Shown here one piece after another: positions 28,251 through 37,821 of a stretch of 64,000 nucleotides of DNA. Position 1 is the first letter of the stretch. Each line of letters starts with the position of its first letter. Position numbers and translations under genes: made by a program. The notes beneath the pieces were generated by a model. That model made no database searches and was not told the origin of the DNA. It saw only the letters and a program-made list of their open reading frames with translations. This DNA is from Shewanella algicola (GTDB taxonomy: Bacteria; Pseudomonadota; Gammaproteobacteria; Enterobacterales; Shewanellaceae), in assembly GCF_014648035.1 (NCBI RefSeq), contig NZ_BMQI01000013.1, positions 38,465 through 102,464 on the forward strand, given 5' to 3'.

Positions 28251-28277
28251 ATGGGTGCCTTATGGCGCCCATTTTTG
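28251..28277 (+). terminator. Terminator of the dnaA-gyrB transcript
   Basis: ATGGGTGCC-TTAT-GGCGCCCAT stem followed by TTTTTGTTTTT, 18 bp past the gyrB stop. Confidence 0.9.
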
Positions 28278-28334
28278 TTTTTATTGCTATGATTAAATTC
28301 TCGGTGTTAGTTTAATTTTAGAAGGTTACTTATT

Positions 28335-29384
28335 GTGGTCGTTAGATTTTTTAAAAAGCTGTTTAATATTCGTGACCGTAATGAACAAATTAAATTTACT
28401 GGGCAAACCGCAGTAGAAAAACGTCAACACACCAAACAACAGGTGACAGAGGCAATTGTTGTGACACCTACTCAGGCTGTAGAGTCACAATTAGATTTAT
28501 CGGCTTTATTTTACAGTTTATTATTTGCCAACCAGTCTATAGCCGACAGTGGTATTGCCAATAATCTTGAGCGCCGAGTCATGCAAGATATAGAGCTGGC
28601 GTTAAGCTCGCCTCAAGCCATTGCAGAAAATGTATTAAAGCTTCCTAGTAAAATACTCGAATTAGATAGAAAACTAGCTGATGACAATATTGACACCAAA
28701 GAGCTTATTAAGCTTATTGAGCAAGATCCATTGTTGTGTGTTGAAGTGCTTAAACTGTGTAACTCAATGGCCTTTAAACGTTCCGAAAACGATGTAACGA
28801 GTATTCAACAAGCATTAGTACAGGTTGGTCGACAACAATTAAGGCACTTTATCACCAGCTGCTTAGCGCGCGAAATGATAGACATAAAACCAATATATTT
28901 TAGGCGCTTTGGTGCCGAGATTTGGCGTCACTCAATGCAGGTGGCTTTTTTAGCCAGTGAACTCGCCAATGCAGAACAATGTGATAGCGCATTTTTACTT
29001 GGCTTACTTCATGATGTCGGCAAAATTGCGATTTTTAAGATGCTGGTGGATGCATTTTATCAAGCTGAGCCCGGTGAACAGCCTAGCTCAACCTTGTTTA
29101 AGCAGGTCATGACCACAAAGTCATTAACCTTAAGTGCATTATTAGCACGTTACTGGCGTTTACCTGAGCATTTTGAAACACCGTTAACGTTATTGGCTAA
29201 TACTAACATTAAGCCTGATGACGAAATGACATTAATCATCTGGAAGGCCAATATTATTAGTGAGTGCTCTATGCTGCAGCAAGTGGATAAATTACCGCAG
29301 AAAGAACTTATCGTGTTGTTGGCTCAGGTGGGTATCACTGAACAAGAGTTTGCTGAACTACATAAAAAGTTGCTAGAGTTTTAA
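28335..29384 (+). CDS. HDOD-domain protein
   Basis: The 349-residue protein has a variable basic N-terminus (about 1-50) and an HDOD domain (about 95-300). Visible motifs are LPSKILELDRKL, LIEQDPLLCVEVLKLCNS and LLGLLHDVGKIAIF. An HD pair occurs at 226-227, though HDOD domains usually lack the full catalytic set. HDOD proteins act in signalling, often with cyclic-di-GMP or kinases; no specific partner is evident here. Starts at GTG with GAAGG upstream. Single-gene unit between two terminators. Confidence 0.85.
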   Translation: MVVRFFKKLFNIRDRNEQIKFTGQTAVEKRQHTKQQVTEAIVVTPTQAVESQLDLSALFYSLLFANQSIADSGIANNLERRVMQDIELALSSPQAIAENVLKLPSKILELDRKLADDNIDTKELIKLIEQDPLLCVEVLKLCNSMAFKRSENDVTSIQQALVQVGRQQLRHFITSCLAREMIDIKPIYFRRFGAEIWRHSMQVAFLASELANAEQCDSAFLLGLLHDVGKIAIFKMLVDAFYQAEPGEQPSSTLFKQVMTTKSLTLSALLARYWRLPEHFETPLTLLANTNIKPDDEMTLIIWKANIISECSMLQQVDKLPQKELIVLLAQVGITEQEFAELHKKLLEF

Positions 29385-29405
29385 GTCGTTAAGACTCTTT
29401 AGCAA

Positions 29406-29434
29406 TAAAAAAAGCGCCGTAAGGCGCTTTTTTT
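29406..29434. terminator. Bidirectional terminator shared by the HDOD gene and glyS
   Basis: AAAAAAAGCGCC-GTAA-GGCGCTTTTTTT is symmetric, serving the plus-strand HDOD gene and the minus-strand glyS that converge on it. Confidence 0.92.
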
Positions 29435-29450
29435 ATGCAGTGATTTCATA

Positions 29451-31535
29451 TTATTGTAATAGTGAAATATCTGCTACATGCAAAAACTGCTCACGAAGAT
29501 TGGTTAATAACGCTAAACGGTTATTTTTCAATGCTTTATCGTCAGCCATTACCATTACATCTTCAAAGAACTGGTCCACGCTTTCACGTAAATCGGCTAA
29601 TAATGTTAATGCTTGCTGGTAATCAGCATTGGCAAACAATGGTGCTAACTGTGGTTGTAGTAGTGCTAACTTTTCTGCCAAGGCTTTTTCAGCTGTTTCT
29701 GCTAATAGCGCTTGGTTGATGTTTGCAGGCAGTTCGCCTTCAACTTTAGCCAAGATATTAGAAACACGCTTATTGGCAGCAGCAAGTGCAGTAGAAGCCT
29801 CTAAAGCACGGAAGTGCGATACCGCTTTAACGCGACTGTCAAAATCAGCTGGGCGAGTTGGGCGACGAGCTAATACTGCTAAAATCACATCAACTTGAAT
29901 GCCTTTGTCTTGATACCAAGCACGGAAGCGTGCGAGTAAGAATTCGAGTACATCTTCTGCAGTATTAGCGTTACTAACATTATCTGCGTGTAACGATTGT
30001 GCTTTAGCAATTAAATCGACTAAGTCTAGTGGCAAATTGTTTTCAACAATAATACGTAAAATACCAATAGCAGCTCGGCGAAGTGCAAATGGATCGGCAG
30101 CGCCTTTAGGTGCCTGGCCAATACCAAAAATGCCCACTAAGGTGTCCAGCTTTTCAGCTAACGCAACAGCACATGACACGCTTGCCGTTGGTACTGTATC
30201 ACCAGAAAATTTAGGTTTGTATTGCTCTTCTAAAGCAACGGCAACCGCTTCTGTTTCACCATCAAGGCGAGCATAATGCATCCCCATGGTACCTTGAGTG
30301 TCAGTAAACTCCATCACCATGTTGGTCATCAAGTCTGTTTTAGACAATAGACCGGCGCGGCTTGCATCAGCACTGTTTGTGCTAACACCCTGACAATCAA
30401 GTTGTGTAGCAATAAACCCTGCAAGTGTTGAAATGCGCTCAACGCGCGCTTTTAACGTGCCAAGTTGTTTTTGGAATACAACCGTTTCAAGACTGGCTAA
30501 ACGTGACTCTAGCGTGTGCTTTTTATCAGTATTAAAGAAGAATTCAGCATCGGCTAGGCGAGGGCGAACCACTTTTTCATTACCTGAAATAATTTGCTGC
30601 GGGTCTTTAGATTCGATGTTAGTGACGAAAATAAAGTTAGGTAGCAAGTTACCGGTTTTATCAAATACTGGGAAGTATTTCTGGTCGCCTTTCATGGTGT
30701 ACACAAGGGCTTCAGATGGCACAGCTAAAAACTTTTCTTCAAAGTTAGCTGTTAATACTATTGGCCATTCAACCAATGATGCCACTTCTTCAAGTAAGTC
30801 TTCTTGGATATCGGCAACACCACCAATCTTGGCAGCAGCGGCTTCAGAGTCTGCTTTGATTAAGGTTTTACGAAGTTGATAATCAGCCAGTACTTTACCT
30901 TGCTCTTTTAGCGCAGTTAAATAGTTGTCTGCATGGTCTAGCTCGAAAGTTGCTTGACCCATAAAGCGATGACCGCGAATAACACGATCAGATTTTATAC
31001 CCAATAATTCACCAGCCACTAATTCGCTGCCCAGTAACATGGTCACAGTGTGAACAGGGCGAATAAATTGTGTTTTATTGCTGCCCCAACGCATTGGTTT
31101 TGGGATTGGCAATTTATCAAGCGCTCGTTGTGCCATATCAGCAATTAGGCTTTTAGTATCAACACCCACGACTTTAGCTTGATGTACTAGCCATTCACCT
31201 TTGTCGGTGACTAAGCGTTCAGCCTGGTCAACAGTAATACCGTTACCACGTGCCCAGCCTTGTGCTGCCTTAGTTGGGTTACCATCTGCATCAAATGCAG
31301 AACTTACCGCAGGGCCTCGTTTTTCAACGACTTTATCTGCTTGAGCAAGGGCTAGGCCGACAACATTAATGGCTAAACGACGAGGCGCGGCATACCAAAG
31401 AGCAGAATCAAAAGGTAAGTCTGCTTTGGTTAATTCATCGGTAAAGTTTGCTAAAAAAGACTCCGCTAAAGTGCGTAATGACTTTGGCGGTAACTCTTCT
31501 GTACCCACTTCAATGAGTAAGTTCTCAAATTTCAT
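29451..31535 (-). CDS. glyS: Glycyl-tRNA synthetase beta subunit
   Basis: tRNA-binding subunit of the bacterial alpha2beta2 GlyRS. The 694-residue protein starts [20 protein letters not shown] and contains the [27 protein letters not shown] signature and a C-terminal anticodon-binding domain. It lies 9 bp after glyQ. Confidence 0.98.
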   Translation of the reverse strand: MKFENLLIEVGTEELPPKSLRTLAESFLANFTDELTKADLPFDSALWYAAPRRLAINVVGLALAQADKVVEKRGPAVSSAFDADGNPTKAAQGWARGNGITVDQAERLVTDKGEWLVHQAKVVGVDTKSLIADMAQRALDKLPIPKPMRWGSNKTQFIRPVHTVTMLLGSELVAGELLGIKSDRVIRGHRFMGQATFELDHADNYLTALKEQGKVLADYQLRKTLIKADSEAAAAKIGGVADIQEDLLEEVASLVEWPIVLTANFEEKFLAVPSEALVYTMKGDQKYFPVFDKTGNLLPNFIFVTNIESKDPQQIISGNEKVVRPRLADAEFFFNTDKKHTLESRLASLETVVFQKQLGTLKARVERISTLAGFIATQLDCQGVSTNSADASRAGLLSKTDLMTNMVMEFTDTQGTMGMHYARLDGETEAVAVALEEQYKPKFSGDTVPTASVSCAVALAEKLDTLVGIFGIGQAPKGAADPFALRRAAIGILRIIVENNLPLDLVDLIAKAQSLHADNVSNANTAEDVLEFLLARFRAWYQDKGIQVDVILAVLARRPTRPADFDSRVKAVSHFRALEASTALAAANKRVSNILAKVEGELPANINQALLAETAEKALAEKLALLQPQLAPLFANADYQQALTLLADLRESVDQFFEDVMVMADDKALKNNRLALLTNLREQFLHVADISLLQ

Positions 31536-31544
31536 TGGTGACCT

Positions 31545-32450
31545 CTACTTACACAGTGGGAAGCCAAGTGCTTCACGTGCTTGATAATAAGATTCTGCAA
31601 CACCTTTAGCCATGGTGCGAACGCGTAAAATATAACGCTGACGTTCAGTAACCGAAATGGCATGGCGAGCATCAAGTAAATTGAAAGCGTGCGAGGCTTT
31701 CATTACTTGTTCGTATGCAGGTAGTGGTAGAGGTTTTTCTAACGATAATAAGTGCTGGCACATCTTTTCGCATTCATCGAACATGGTAAACATAAAGTTT
31801 ACATCGGCATGTTCGAAGTTATAAGTTGATTGCTCAACTTCATTTTGATGGAAAATATCACCGTAGGTTACACGGCCAAGAGGCCCGTCGGTCCAAACAA
31901 GATCGTACACACTGTCGACTTCTTGAATGTACATGGCTAAACGCTCAAGGCCATAGGTGATCTCACCCGTTACAGGGCTACATTCAATGCCGCCAACTTG
32001 TTGGAAGTAAGTAAATTGTGTCACTTCCATACCGTTAAGCCATACTTCCCAGCCTAAACCCCAGGCGCCTAATGTTGGTGACTCCCAGTTGTCTTCAACA
32101 AAGCGAATGTCATGCACTTGGGTATCAATACCCAAGGCTTCTAATGAGCCTAGATAAAGCTCTTGAATATTGTCAGGTGATGGCTTTAATACTACTTGGA
32201 ATTGGTAGTAATGTTGTAAGCGGTTTGGGTTTTCACCATAGCGTCCATCAGTAGGGCGGCGAGACGGCTGCACATATGCGCTACTCATAGGCTCTGGGCC
32301 TAATGAGCGTAAGAACGTCTGCGGGTGGAAAGTACCTGCACCAACTTCCATATCGAGAGGTTGGACAATTGCGCAACCTTGCTGCGCCCAATATTCCTGG
32401 AGGGTTAGGATGAAACCCTGAAATGTCTTTACGTCGTGTTTCGTCGTCAT
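31545..32450 (-). CDS. glyQ: Glycyl-tRNA synthetase alpha subunit
   Basis: Catalytic class II subunit of GlyRS, 301 residues. Visible are [47 protein letters not shown] and [29 protein letters not shown]. Co-transcribed with glyS; divergent from tag. Confidence 0.98.
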   Translation of the reverse strand: MTTKHDVKTFQGFILTLQEYWAQQGCAIVQPLDMEVGAGTFHPQTFLRSLGPEPMSSAYVQPSRRPTDGRYGENPNRLQHYYQFQVVLKPSPDNIQELYLGSLEALGIDTQVHDIRFVEDNWESPTLGAWGLGWEVWLNGMEVTQFTYFQQVGGIECSPVTGEITYGLERLAMYIQEVDSVYDLVWTDGPLGRVTYGDIFHQNEVEQSTYNFEHADVNFMFTMFDECEKMCQHLLSLEKPLPLPAYEQVMKASHAFNLLDARHAISVTERQRYILRVRTMAKGVAESYYQAREALGFPLCK

Positions 32451-32562
32451 GTCTACTGCTATTAGGCTATTAATAGAAAATGGTAATGATTATACCTTGT
32501 AGAACAAGGCAGATGTAGGTTATTTTTTAACGTATGAATAAAAACGTTAATGGAACCGTATA

Positions 32563-33126
32563 ATGCAAGTTAACCGATGTGGCTGGGTAAGTGAAGATCC
32601 TTTGTATCAAGATTATCATGATAACGTTTGGGGCAGACCTCAATACGATGCAAAGCAGTTATTTGCCAAGTTATGTTTAGATGGTCAGCAAGCAGGTTTG
32701 TCTTGGATTACTATTTTAAAAAAGCAGCAAAATTATGAGCAATTATTTGCCGGATTTCAGCCTAGTTTGATTGCAGAGTTTGACCAAGACAAAGTTGAAG
32801 CACTAATGCTTGAGCCTGGCATTGTGCGCAACCGATTAAAAATAAACTCTATCATCAAAAACGCTAAAGCGTATGTGGCGTTTGTTGAGCAGGGAAATGA
32901 TTTTTCTACTTTTTTATGGGATTTCGTTGGTGGAAGCCCTAAGGTCAATCATTTTGAAAACTCAAGCCAGGTGCCAGCTCAAACCCCAGAATCTGAAGCC
33001 ATGTCTAAAGCGCTTAAAAAGTTAGGCTTTAACTTTGTTGGGCCAACTATTTGTTATGCGTTTATGCAGGCCGTTGGAATGGTGAATGACCACACGACAG
33101 ATTGCCATTGTTATGGTCAGTATTGA
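32563..33126 (+). CDS. tag: DNA-3-methyladenine glycosylase I
   Basis: Base-excision repair enzyme that removes 3-methyladenine. The 187-residue helix-hairpin-helix protein starts MQVNRCGWVSEDPLYQDYHDNVWG, with the zinc-binding Cys and His, contains the substrate segment LFAKLCLDGQQAGLSWITILKKQ, and ends with the His/Cys zinc ligands (TTDCHCYGQY). Divergent from glyQ. Confidence 0.97.
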   Translation: MQVNRCGWVSEDPLYQDYHDNVWGRPQYDAKQLFAKLCLDGQQAGLSWITILKKQQNYEQLFAGFQPSLIAEFDQDKVEALMLEPGIVRNRLKINSIIKNAKAYVAFVEQGNDFSTFLWDFVGGSPKVNHFENSSQVPAQTPESEAMSKALKKLGFNFVGPTICYAFMQAVGMVNDHTTDCHCYGQY

Positions 33127-33136
33127 TTACCTTTAA

Positions 33137-33445
33137 TACCAATTCCATTAATTATGTGACCAATCAGAGTCACTCAGATTGTTCAGTTTGAGGCGCATTG
33201 TTGAAATAATGGTTATTCCCTTCTAAGGCAATGCAACAAAGAAATGAACGGTCTGAGAGCCTCCTGCAAGGCGGGTTTCTGTGCCTTCTATGCTGCTTAA
33301 TAGCATTTTGACGTACGACTGCATGGATGCAGGAGGTAGAGCAACGCAGGAGCAGTTGCCGAGAACAACTATGCCTACAATTCTATTACTTGCCTAGAAG
33401 GCACAGAACTCCCGCTGAATGACCAGATAATTAGTGGAATTGGTA
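33137..33445. mobile_element. MITE-like element with terminal inverted repeats and a nested inner repeat
   Basis: A 309-bp stretch without a coding frame, bounded by 31-bp terminal inverted repeats (33137-33167 and 33415-33445) identical at 26 of 31 positions. Inside lies a second inverted pair: 33271-33290 and 33395-33415 (core CTGTGCCTTCTA / TAGAAGGCACAG). Another short pair is CCTCCTGCA / TGCAGGAGG at 33260 and 33328. This looks like a non-autonomous miniature element, possibly one inserted in another. No clear target duplication is seen. It fills the gap between tag and the terminator. Confidence 0.75.
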
Positions 33446-33465
33446 TAAAACTCATTTCTGTTAAT

Positions 33466-33498
33466 AAAAAAGGGTGTTCCACGTGGAACACCCTTTTT
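33466..33498. terminator. Bidirectional terminator built on a parS palindrome
   Basis: The stretch 33467-33498 is a perfect 32-bp palindrome: five A, GGG, the 16-bp TGTTCCACGTGGAACA, CCC, five T. It can terminate tag (plus) and the 1061-residue amidohydrolase gene (minus, stop at 33527). The core is a parS-like ParB site. Confidence 0.85.
33475..33490. promoter_or_regulatory. parS-like ParB-binding site 1
   Basis: TGTTCCACGTGGAACA, a perfect 16-bp palindrome fitting the parS half-site TGTTNCAC, about 20 kb right of oriC. It overlaps a terminator. Confidence 0.88.
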
Positions 33499-33526
33499 AC
33501 TTACTCACATTACTAGAGTGAGAATG

Positions 33527-36500
33527 CTAGATCTTTTCAAAGAAAAACGCTTTACGTTTTTGCTTATCACCATTTAACTCGTTCATGGTTTCTGAGTTAA
33601 ATAACTTACCGTTTATCATGGTGTAGGTCACTTTATCGGAACTACGGATATCTGTTAATGGATCGCCGTCAATCACAATAAGGTCGGCTAATTTACCTGG
33701 TTTAATTGAACCTAACTGATGATCCATGCCGAAGGTGGTGGCAGGATTGATGGTGGCCGTTTTGAGCACATCCATATTACTCATGCCGCCTTGTGCGAAC
33801 ATCCACATTTCCCAATGAGCCGCTAAACCTTCGCGTTGACCATGGGCGCCAATATTAACTTTAACACCTAAATCATTCAGTTCATTTGCCACTCTGGCAA
33901 CATTAAAGTGATTATAGTGTTCGTCTGGCGCGGTGGTTCTGCGCATTGAGCGAGCGTCTAAAATCTCATGCGGTACATACATGCTTAAGCGTGGGTGAGC
34001 CCAGACGTCGGTTTTGTCGTACCAGTAATGTTCACCTGATATGCCACCATAAGAAACAACTAGTGTTGGCGTATAGTTAACTTTGGTCTGGCTCCAGAAT
34101 TGCTTAATGTCATTGTATATAGACGCCACAGGTAATGAGTGTTCTAAAGTTGTGTGTCCGTCAGCGGCCATTGATAAGTTGTGTTGCAGTAAACTGCCAC
34201 CCTCAGGAACCACCATCATTTCGAGTTCACGCGCCGCGGCAATAATTTGCTGACGTTGATCTCGGCGAGGTTGGTTGTAACTTTTAACACTGAATGCGCC
34301 GACTTTTTTAAGACGCTCTAGGTGAAACTTTGCATCATCTAACGAATCAACGTGCGAGGTGTAACCTGGTAGGTTTGCGCCATATAAAATGGTACCCGTT
34401 GAGAAAATTCGTGGACCAACTATTTTACCTGCTTTTTGTTGTTCTGATGCGGCAAAAATTTCAGTTGTATCATTTGATGGGTCGTGAATAGAGGTCACCC
34501 CAAGTGACAAACCTGAATATAATGCCCAGTTTTGTTGCGGGATAATTTCATCATCAGCTTGTCCACCATGCGCATGGGCATCAAATAAACCAGGCATAAT
34601 GGTTTTACCGCTAATATCGATAACCTGTGCGTTATCCGGAATTGCTAATGTCGCATCACCAACCTGGCTAATTTTATTGTCTTTTACAATGACAACACCA
34701 TTATCGATGACTTGATCATTTTCCATGGTAATGACTTTACCACCGAGAAATACCACTGTTCCACGTGGAACATCTGCTTTATCTTTAAAGCCAATGGCAG
34801 TCACTTTGGGTTCTACTTTTTTGTCTGATTTACTATATTGAGTGTCAACATCAGCTTGATATAGCTCAGGGCCTAATGTCCAATATAGTTGGTTGTTTTT
34901 ACCATTCCAGCTGATGCTTTCACCTGCACGGGCACTTAATTGGTTAATAGGTAAGTTAGTGGCTTTAGGTCCAATGGCAATGGTTTCACCGTGTTTGGCA
35001 AACGGGGTTACATATACTCTAAAGCGTTCTGCAAAGGCTAGGTGTTCACCATCTGGCGATAAACGAAACTCTGTTGCGTGGTCACTGGTGTAATGGGTAC
35101 GCTTTTCAAAGCCATTCATGCCGATTGAGGCGAACTCTGGGGTTTTACCAAAATCCATAAAATACACTCGGTCTGAGTCTGCACCAAATTGCGGTTGATG
35201 GCCGCTGGCAGTTAGTTTGGTACTTTGTTTACCTTTGATATCGACTTTATATAAGCCCGGTTCTTGTGACCAGGTGCGTGGAGTCATGTATCCGCCACGG
35301 GCTTTACGGTACACAATGTAGTCGCCATCAGGCGAGAAGGTTGGCTCGACATATTTGCCTGGTTCATTGGTTAATACTTTGGCTTTTCCACCACGAGAAC
35401 TGACAACGCTTACAGTGCCTTGTTGCTGATCATTCCAGGTAGTAAATACAATGTCTTTACCGTCGCGAGACCACTGCGGGAATAGCTCGTTAATATCATC
35501 ATCTAAACGGGTCAGGCGTTTATGTTTGCCGTCTTTAATATCACGGATCCAAATTTTTCCTAGGGCTTCGAATACAACTTTTTCACCGTTAGGTGATACT
35601 TGAGCCATACGTAACATTTTTACGTCGAACTCATCTTGATCTAGGTTTTGCGTGAAACGAACTGCCGGCTGCACGTCACGTTGGCCTTTAATGCTAAATG
35701 GAATGTCGCTGACCTTTTTGCTGTCGACATCAAGTTTATTAATTTTTCCTTGGGCCCAAAACACAATGTGCTTGTTGTCTTTGGTCCACGACATTGTTGG
35801 GTACACACCATGAATCGCCCAGGTTTCTTGCATATCGCGATCAAGCTTATCGTACAGTTTGGTTTCTGCACCTGACTTTAAATCAAGTGAGTAAAGCGTT
35901 GACTGAAATCCATCACGTTTAATATACGCTAATGTTTTGCCATCAGGGCTTGGTGTTGGGCGGATTGCGCCACCGGTACCTTCAATCAATACTTCGATAT
36001 CGCCAGTTTGGGTGTCATAACGCTTAATTTTATAAATGCCTTTTACTGAATCTTTAGAGTAGTGAAAGGTTTTACCTGGCGTTGCGTCCTGGCTAAAGTA
36101 AATATAGCGGCCATCTGGCGAGTAGGCTGGCTCACCTAAGTCTTTTTGCTCGTTTGGACGCTCGGTTAATTTAACGCCTTCACCACCTGCAACGTGGTAC
36201 ATCCATACTTCGCCCGCGCCTAAGCTGCGGGTACCTGTGTAATGCTTACGAGCAACAAGGTATTGCGAGTCTGGACTCCATGCTGGGCTGTTGAGTAATC
36301 GAAAGGTTTCTTTGGTGACAGGGTGTGGATTTGAGCCATCTGCTTCCATAATCCAGATATTATCACCGCCATCTTCATCGCTGGTGAAGGCAATATATTT
36401 ACCATCAGGACTATAAACAGGCTGCATTTGCCAGGCTATACCTTGTGCAATTGGCTTGGCTTCGCCACCTGAAATTGGCATTTGATAAATATCACCTAGT

Positions 36501-36712
36501 AGGTCAAATATGATGTGTTTACCGTCAGGGGACACATTGACGTTCATCCAGGTGCCTTCGGTGACATTAATATCAATTTGTTGCAGTGGAGCATTTTCTG
36601 GTGAGTTAACTTGCCATTTCGCTGTGTCATCTTCAGCGGCAATGCTTGCTGTGTTCATACCGAGTGATAGGGCTATTGCTGCATAAATAGGTGTCAATTT
36701 TGATGTAAACAT
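33527..36712 (-). CDS. Secreted TolB-type beta-propeller / amidohydrolase fusion protein
   Basis: A 1061-residue protein with an N-terminal signal peptide (about 1-26, ending SIAAE). Residues about 40-640 hold repeated TolB/WD40-like blades (VSPDGKHIIFD, YSPDGKYIAFTSDEDGG, FSPDGDYIVYR). A C-terminal amidohydrolase domain (about 650-1040) carries the metal motif FDAHAHGG near residue 712, EHS, GAHGQREG and the closing KPGKLADLIVIDGDP. It is probably periplasmic and may act on a cyclic amide or peptide; the substrate is unknown. This propeller-plus-amidohydrolase architecture is known in marine gammaproteobacteria. It carries a parS-like site in the coding sequence (34757-34772). Single-gene unit. 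Confidence 0.88.
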   Translation of the reverse strand: MFTSKLTPIYAAIALSLGMNTASIAAEDDTAKWQVNSPENAPLQQIDINVTEGTWMNVNVSPDGKHIIFDLLGDIYQMPISGGEAKPIAQGIAWQMQPVYSPDGKYIAFTSDEDGGDNIWIMEADGSNPHPVTKETFRLLNSPAWSPDSQYLVARKHYTGTRSLGAGEVWMYHVAGGEGVKLTERPNEQKDLGEPAYSPDGRYIYFSQDATPGKTFHYSKDSVKGIYKIKRYDTQTGDIEVLIEGTGGAIRPTPSPDGKTLAYIKRDGFQSTLYSLDLKSGAETKLYDKLDRDMQETWAIHGVYPTMSWTKDNKHIVFWAQGKINKLDVDSKKVSDIPFSIKGQRDVQPAVRFTQNLDQDEFDVKMLRMAQVSPNGEKVVFEALGKIWIRDIKDGKHKRLTRLDDDINELFPQWSRDGKDIVFTTWNDQQQGTVSVVSSRGGKAKVLTNEPGKYVEPTFSPDGDYIVYRKARGGYMTPRTWSQEPGLYKVDIKGKQSTKLTASGHQPQFGADSDRVYFMDFGKTPEFASIGMNGFEKRTHYTSDHATEFRLSPDGEHLAFAERFRVYVTPFAKHGETIAIGPKATNLPINQLSARAGESISWNGKNNQLYWTLGPELYQADVDTQYSKSDKKVEPKVTAIGFKDKADVPRGTVVFLGGKVITMENDQVIDNGVVIVKDNKISQVGDATLAIPDNAQVIDISGKTIMPGLFDAHAHGGQADDEIIPQQNWALYSGLSLGVTSIHDPSNDTTEIFAASEQQKAGKIVGPRIFSTGTILYGANLPGYTSHVDSLDDAKFHLERLKKVGAFSVKSYNQPRRDQRQQIIAAARELEMMVVPEGGSLLQHNLSMAADGHTTLEHSLPVASIYNDIKQFWSQTKVNYTPTLVVSYGGISGEHYWYDKTDVWAHPRLSMYVPHEILDARSMRRTTAPDEHYNHFNVARVANELNDLGVKVNIGAHGQREGLAAHWEMWMFAQGGMSNMDVLKTATINPATTFGMDHQLGSIKPGKLADLIVIDGDPLTDIRSSDKVTYTMINGKLFNSETMNELNGDKQKRKAFFFEKI
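34757..34772. promoter_or_regulatory. parS-like ParB-binding site 2, inside a coding sequence
   Basis: TGTTCCACGTGGAACA, identical to site 1. On the minus strand it encodes the residues VPRGT of the 1061-residue amidohydrolase protein, so both the palindrome and the reading frame are kept. Sites inside genes are common for parS. Confidence 0.88.
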
Positions 36713-36900
36713 AAATTAGATTATCCGTTTGGTTTTAGATTTTAGTGGAATCAACCTGTTTCGAGTTTTTGTATTAGATATTGATGTCTCTGCACACTTA
36801 AATAGAACAAGGTGTCATTTTAGAGGTTCCTTTATCGCACAAATTATCGATAAGGTGTATAACAAATCTGTTTCAATTGATGACAGATTTTAACATAGGT

Positions 36901-36921
36901 GCCCATTAATCATTAATGGGC
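36901..36921. repeat. Perfect 10-bp inverted repeat upstream of the amidohydrolase gene
   Basis: GCCCATTAAT-C-ATTAATGGGC sits in the 286-bp gap between the MOSC gene and the large amidohydrolase gene. A one-base centre disfavours an RNA hairpin and suits a protein-binding dyad. There is no T-run. The rest of the gap is AT-rich with no clear promoter recognised. Confidence 0.6.
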
Positions 36922-36998
36922 TTAGAGAGATAAGAGTGAGAGATAGGATTCGAGTTTAAAGGGAAAAGCTTAAATAAAAATGAGTTAACCCTTTTGTT

Positions 36999-37442
36999 TT
37001 AAGCGATAGTGACTTGGTCATCGGGTTGAATTAAACCAGCTTGAATGACACGGCAAGTTACTCCACCACGCCAGTCTGGTAAAAGCGCTTGCTCTAAACC
37101 TGGGTGAGCTATTTCCATTTTTTTACATGGGTCAGTTTCACCGGTGATTTGCAGTTGAAGATCGGTGCCAATTGAAATGATTTTACCGACATCTTTGGCA
37201 TTAAATTGATAGCCACTGATTAATAAGTTTGCTCTGCGAGTGAGCCAATCTAGATCTACATTAATTTGCTCACAAGCAAGTTGCCATTGTTGTTGAGACA
37301 TAACGGTCACCTGGCGTTTACCTGGGCGGCCAAAAATATCATTTTCTACACCACGTTCTACAGTCACATTGGCACAAAATGTCGGTTTCATTACACCACG
37401 CTTTGCTGTTTTATAAGCGATGGCTTCCAATGTGATGGCCAT
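36999..37442 (-). CDS. MOSC-domain protein
   Basis: The 147-residue protein has a single MOSC (molybdenum cofactor sulfurase C-terminal) domain: VERGVENDIFGRPGKRQVTVMS, the conserved Cys106 in GETDPCKKMEIAHPGL and a terminal beta-rich region. MOSC domains are thought to carry sulfur or to bind the molybdenum cofactor. It begins 3 bp after tusA, whose product is a sulfur carrier, so a shared sulfur-transfer role is a reasonable inference, not shown. Confidence 0.85.
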   Translation of the reverse strand: MAITLEAIAYKTAKRGVMKPTFCANVTVERGVENDIFGRPGKRQVTVMSQQQWQLACEQINVDLDWLTRRANLLISGYQFNAKDVGKIISIGTDLQLQITGETDPCKKMEIAHPGLEQALLPDWRGGVTCRVIQAGLIQPDDQVTIA

Positions 37443-37445
37443 GAT

Positions 37446-37691
37446 CTAAAGTCCCTTTTTGAGTAAGTATTGATAGGGCGTTTTGCTGGTATCACTGGCA
37501 ATTAAGGTGTGGTCCATAAATTCACAAAAACTTGGAATGTCTCTTGTTGTTGCTGGATCATCAGCGATAACAAGTAAGGTTTCTCCGTCAGACATTTTAC
37601 GAACGGTTTTGCGGATCATCATTACGGGCTCAGGGCAACGTAGGCCAAGTGCGTCGAGTTGGTGTTGTGCTTGTGCATATATATCGGTCAT
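37446..37691 (-). CDS. tusA: Sulfur carrier protein TusA
   Basis: Accepts persulfide sulfur from IscS and passes it to the TusBCD/TusE relay for tRNA 2-thiouridine; also linked to molybdenum-cofactor sulfur supply in E. coli. The 81-residue protein closely matches the E. coli one. Cys19 in [20 protein letters not shown] is the carrier residue, followed by [16 protein letters not shown]. Coupled to the MOSC gene. Confidence 0.96.
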   Translation of the reverse strand: MTDIYAQAQHQLDALGLRCPEPVMMIRKTVRKMSDGETLLVIADDPATTRDIPSFCEFMDHTLIASDTSKTPYQYLLKKGL

Positions 37692-37821
37692 TGAATAAAA
37701 TCTATTTTACTAGTCTAATTGCGCCAATATTACTCTTGTCAGTAATGCTTGCCAAGTTTGAGTTTTTCTAACATATCTCGATTTATATCGTTTTTGGATA
37801 TTTTTTAATTTTCATAGAACA

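Noticed and set aside
30433..30879. 148-codon frame on the plus strand inside glyS
   Set aside because: Shadow of glyS: Ser/Arg/Lys-rich composition and no recognisable domain.
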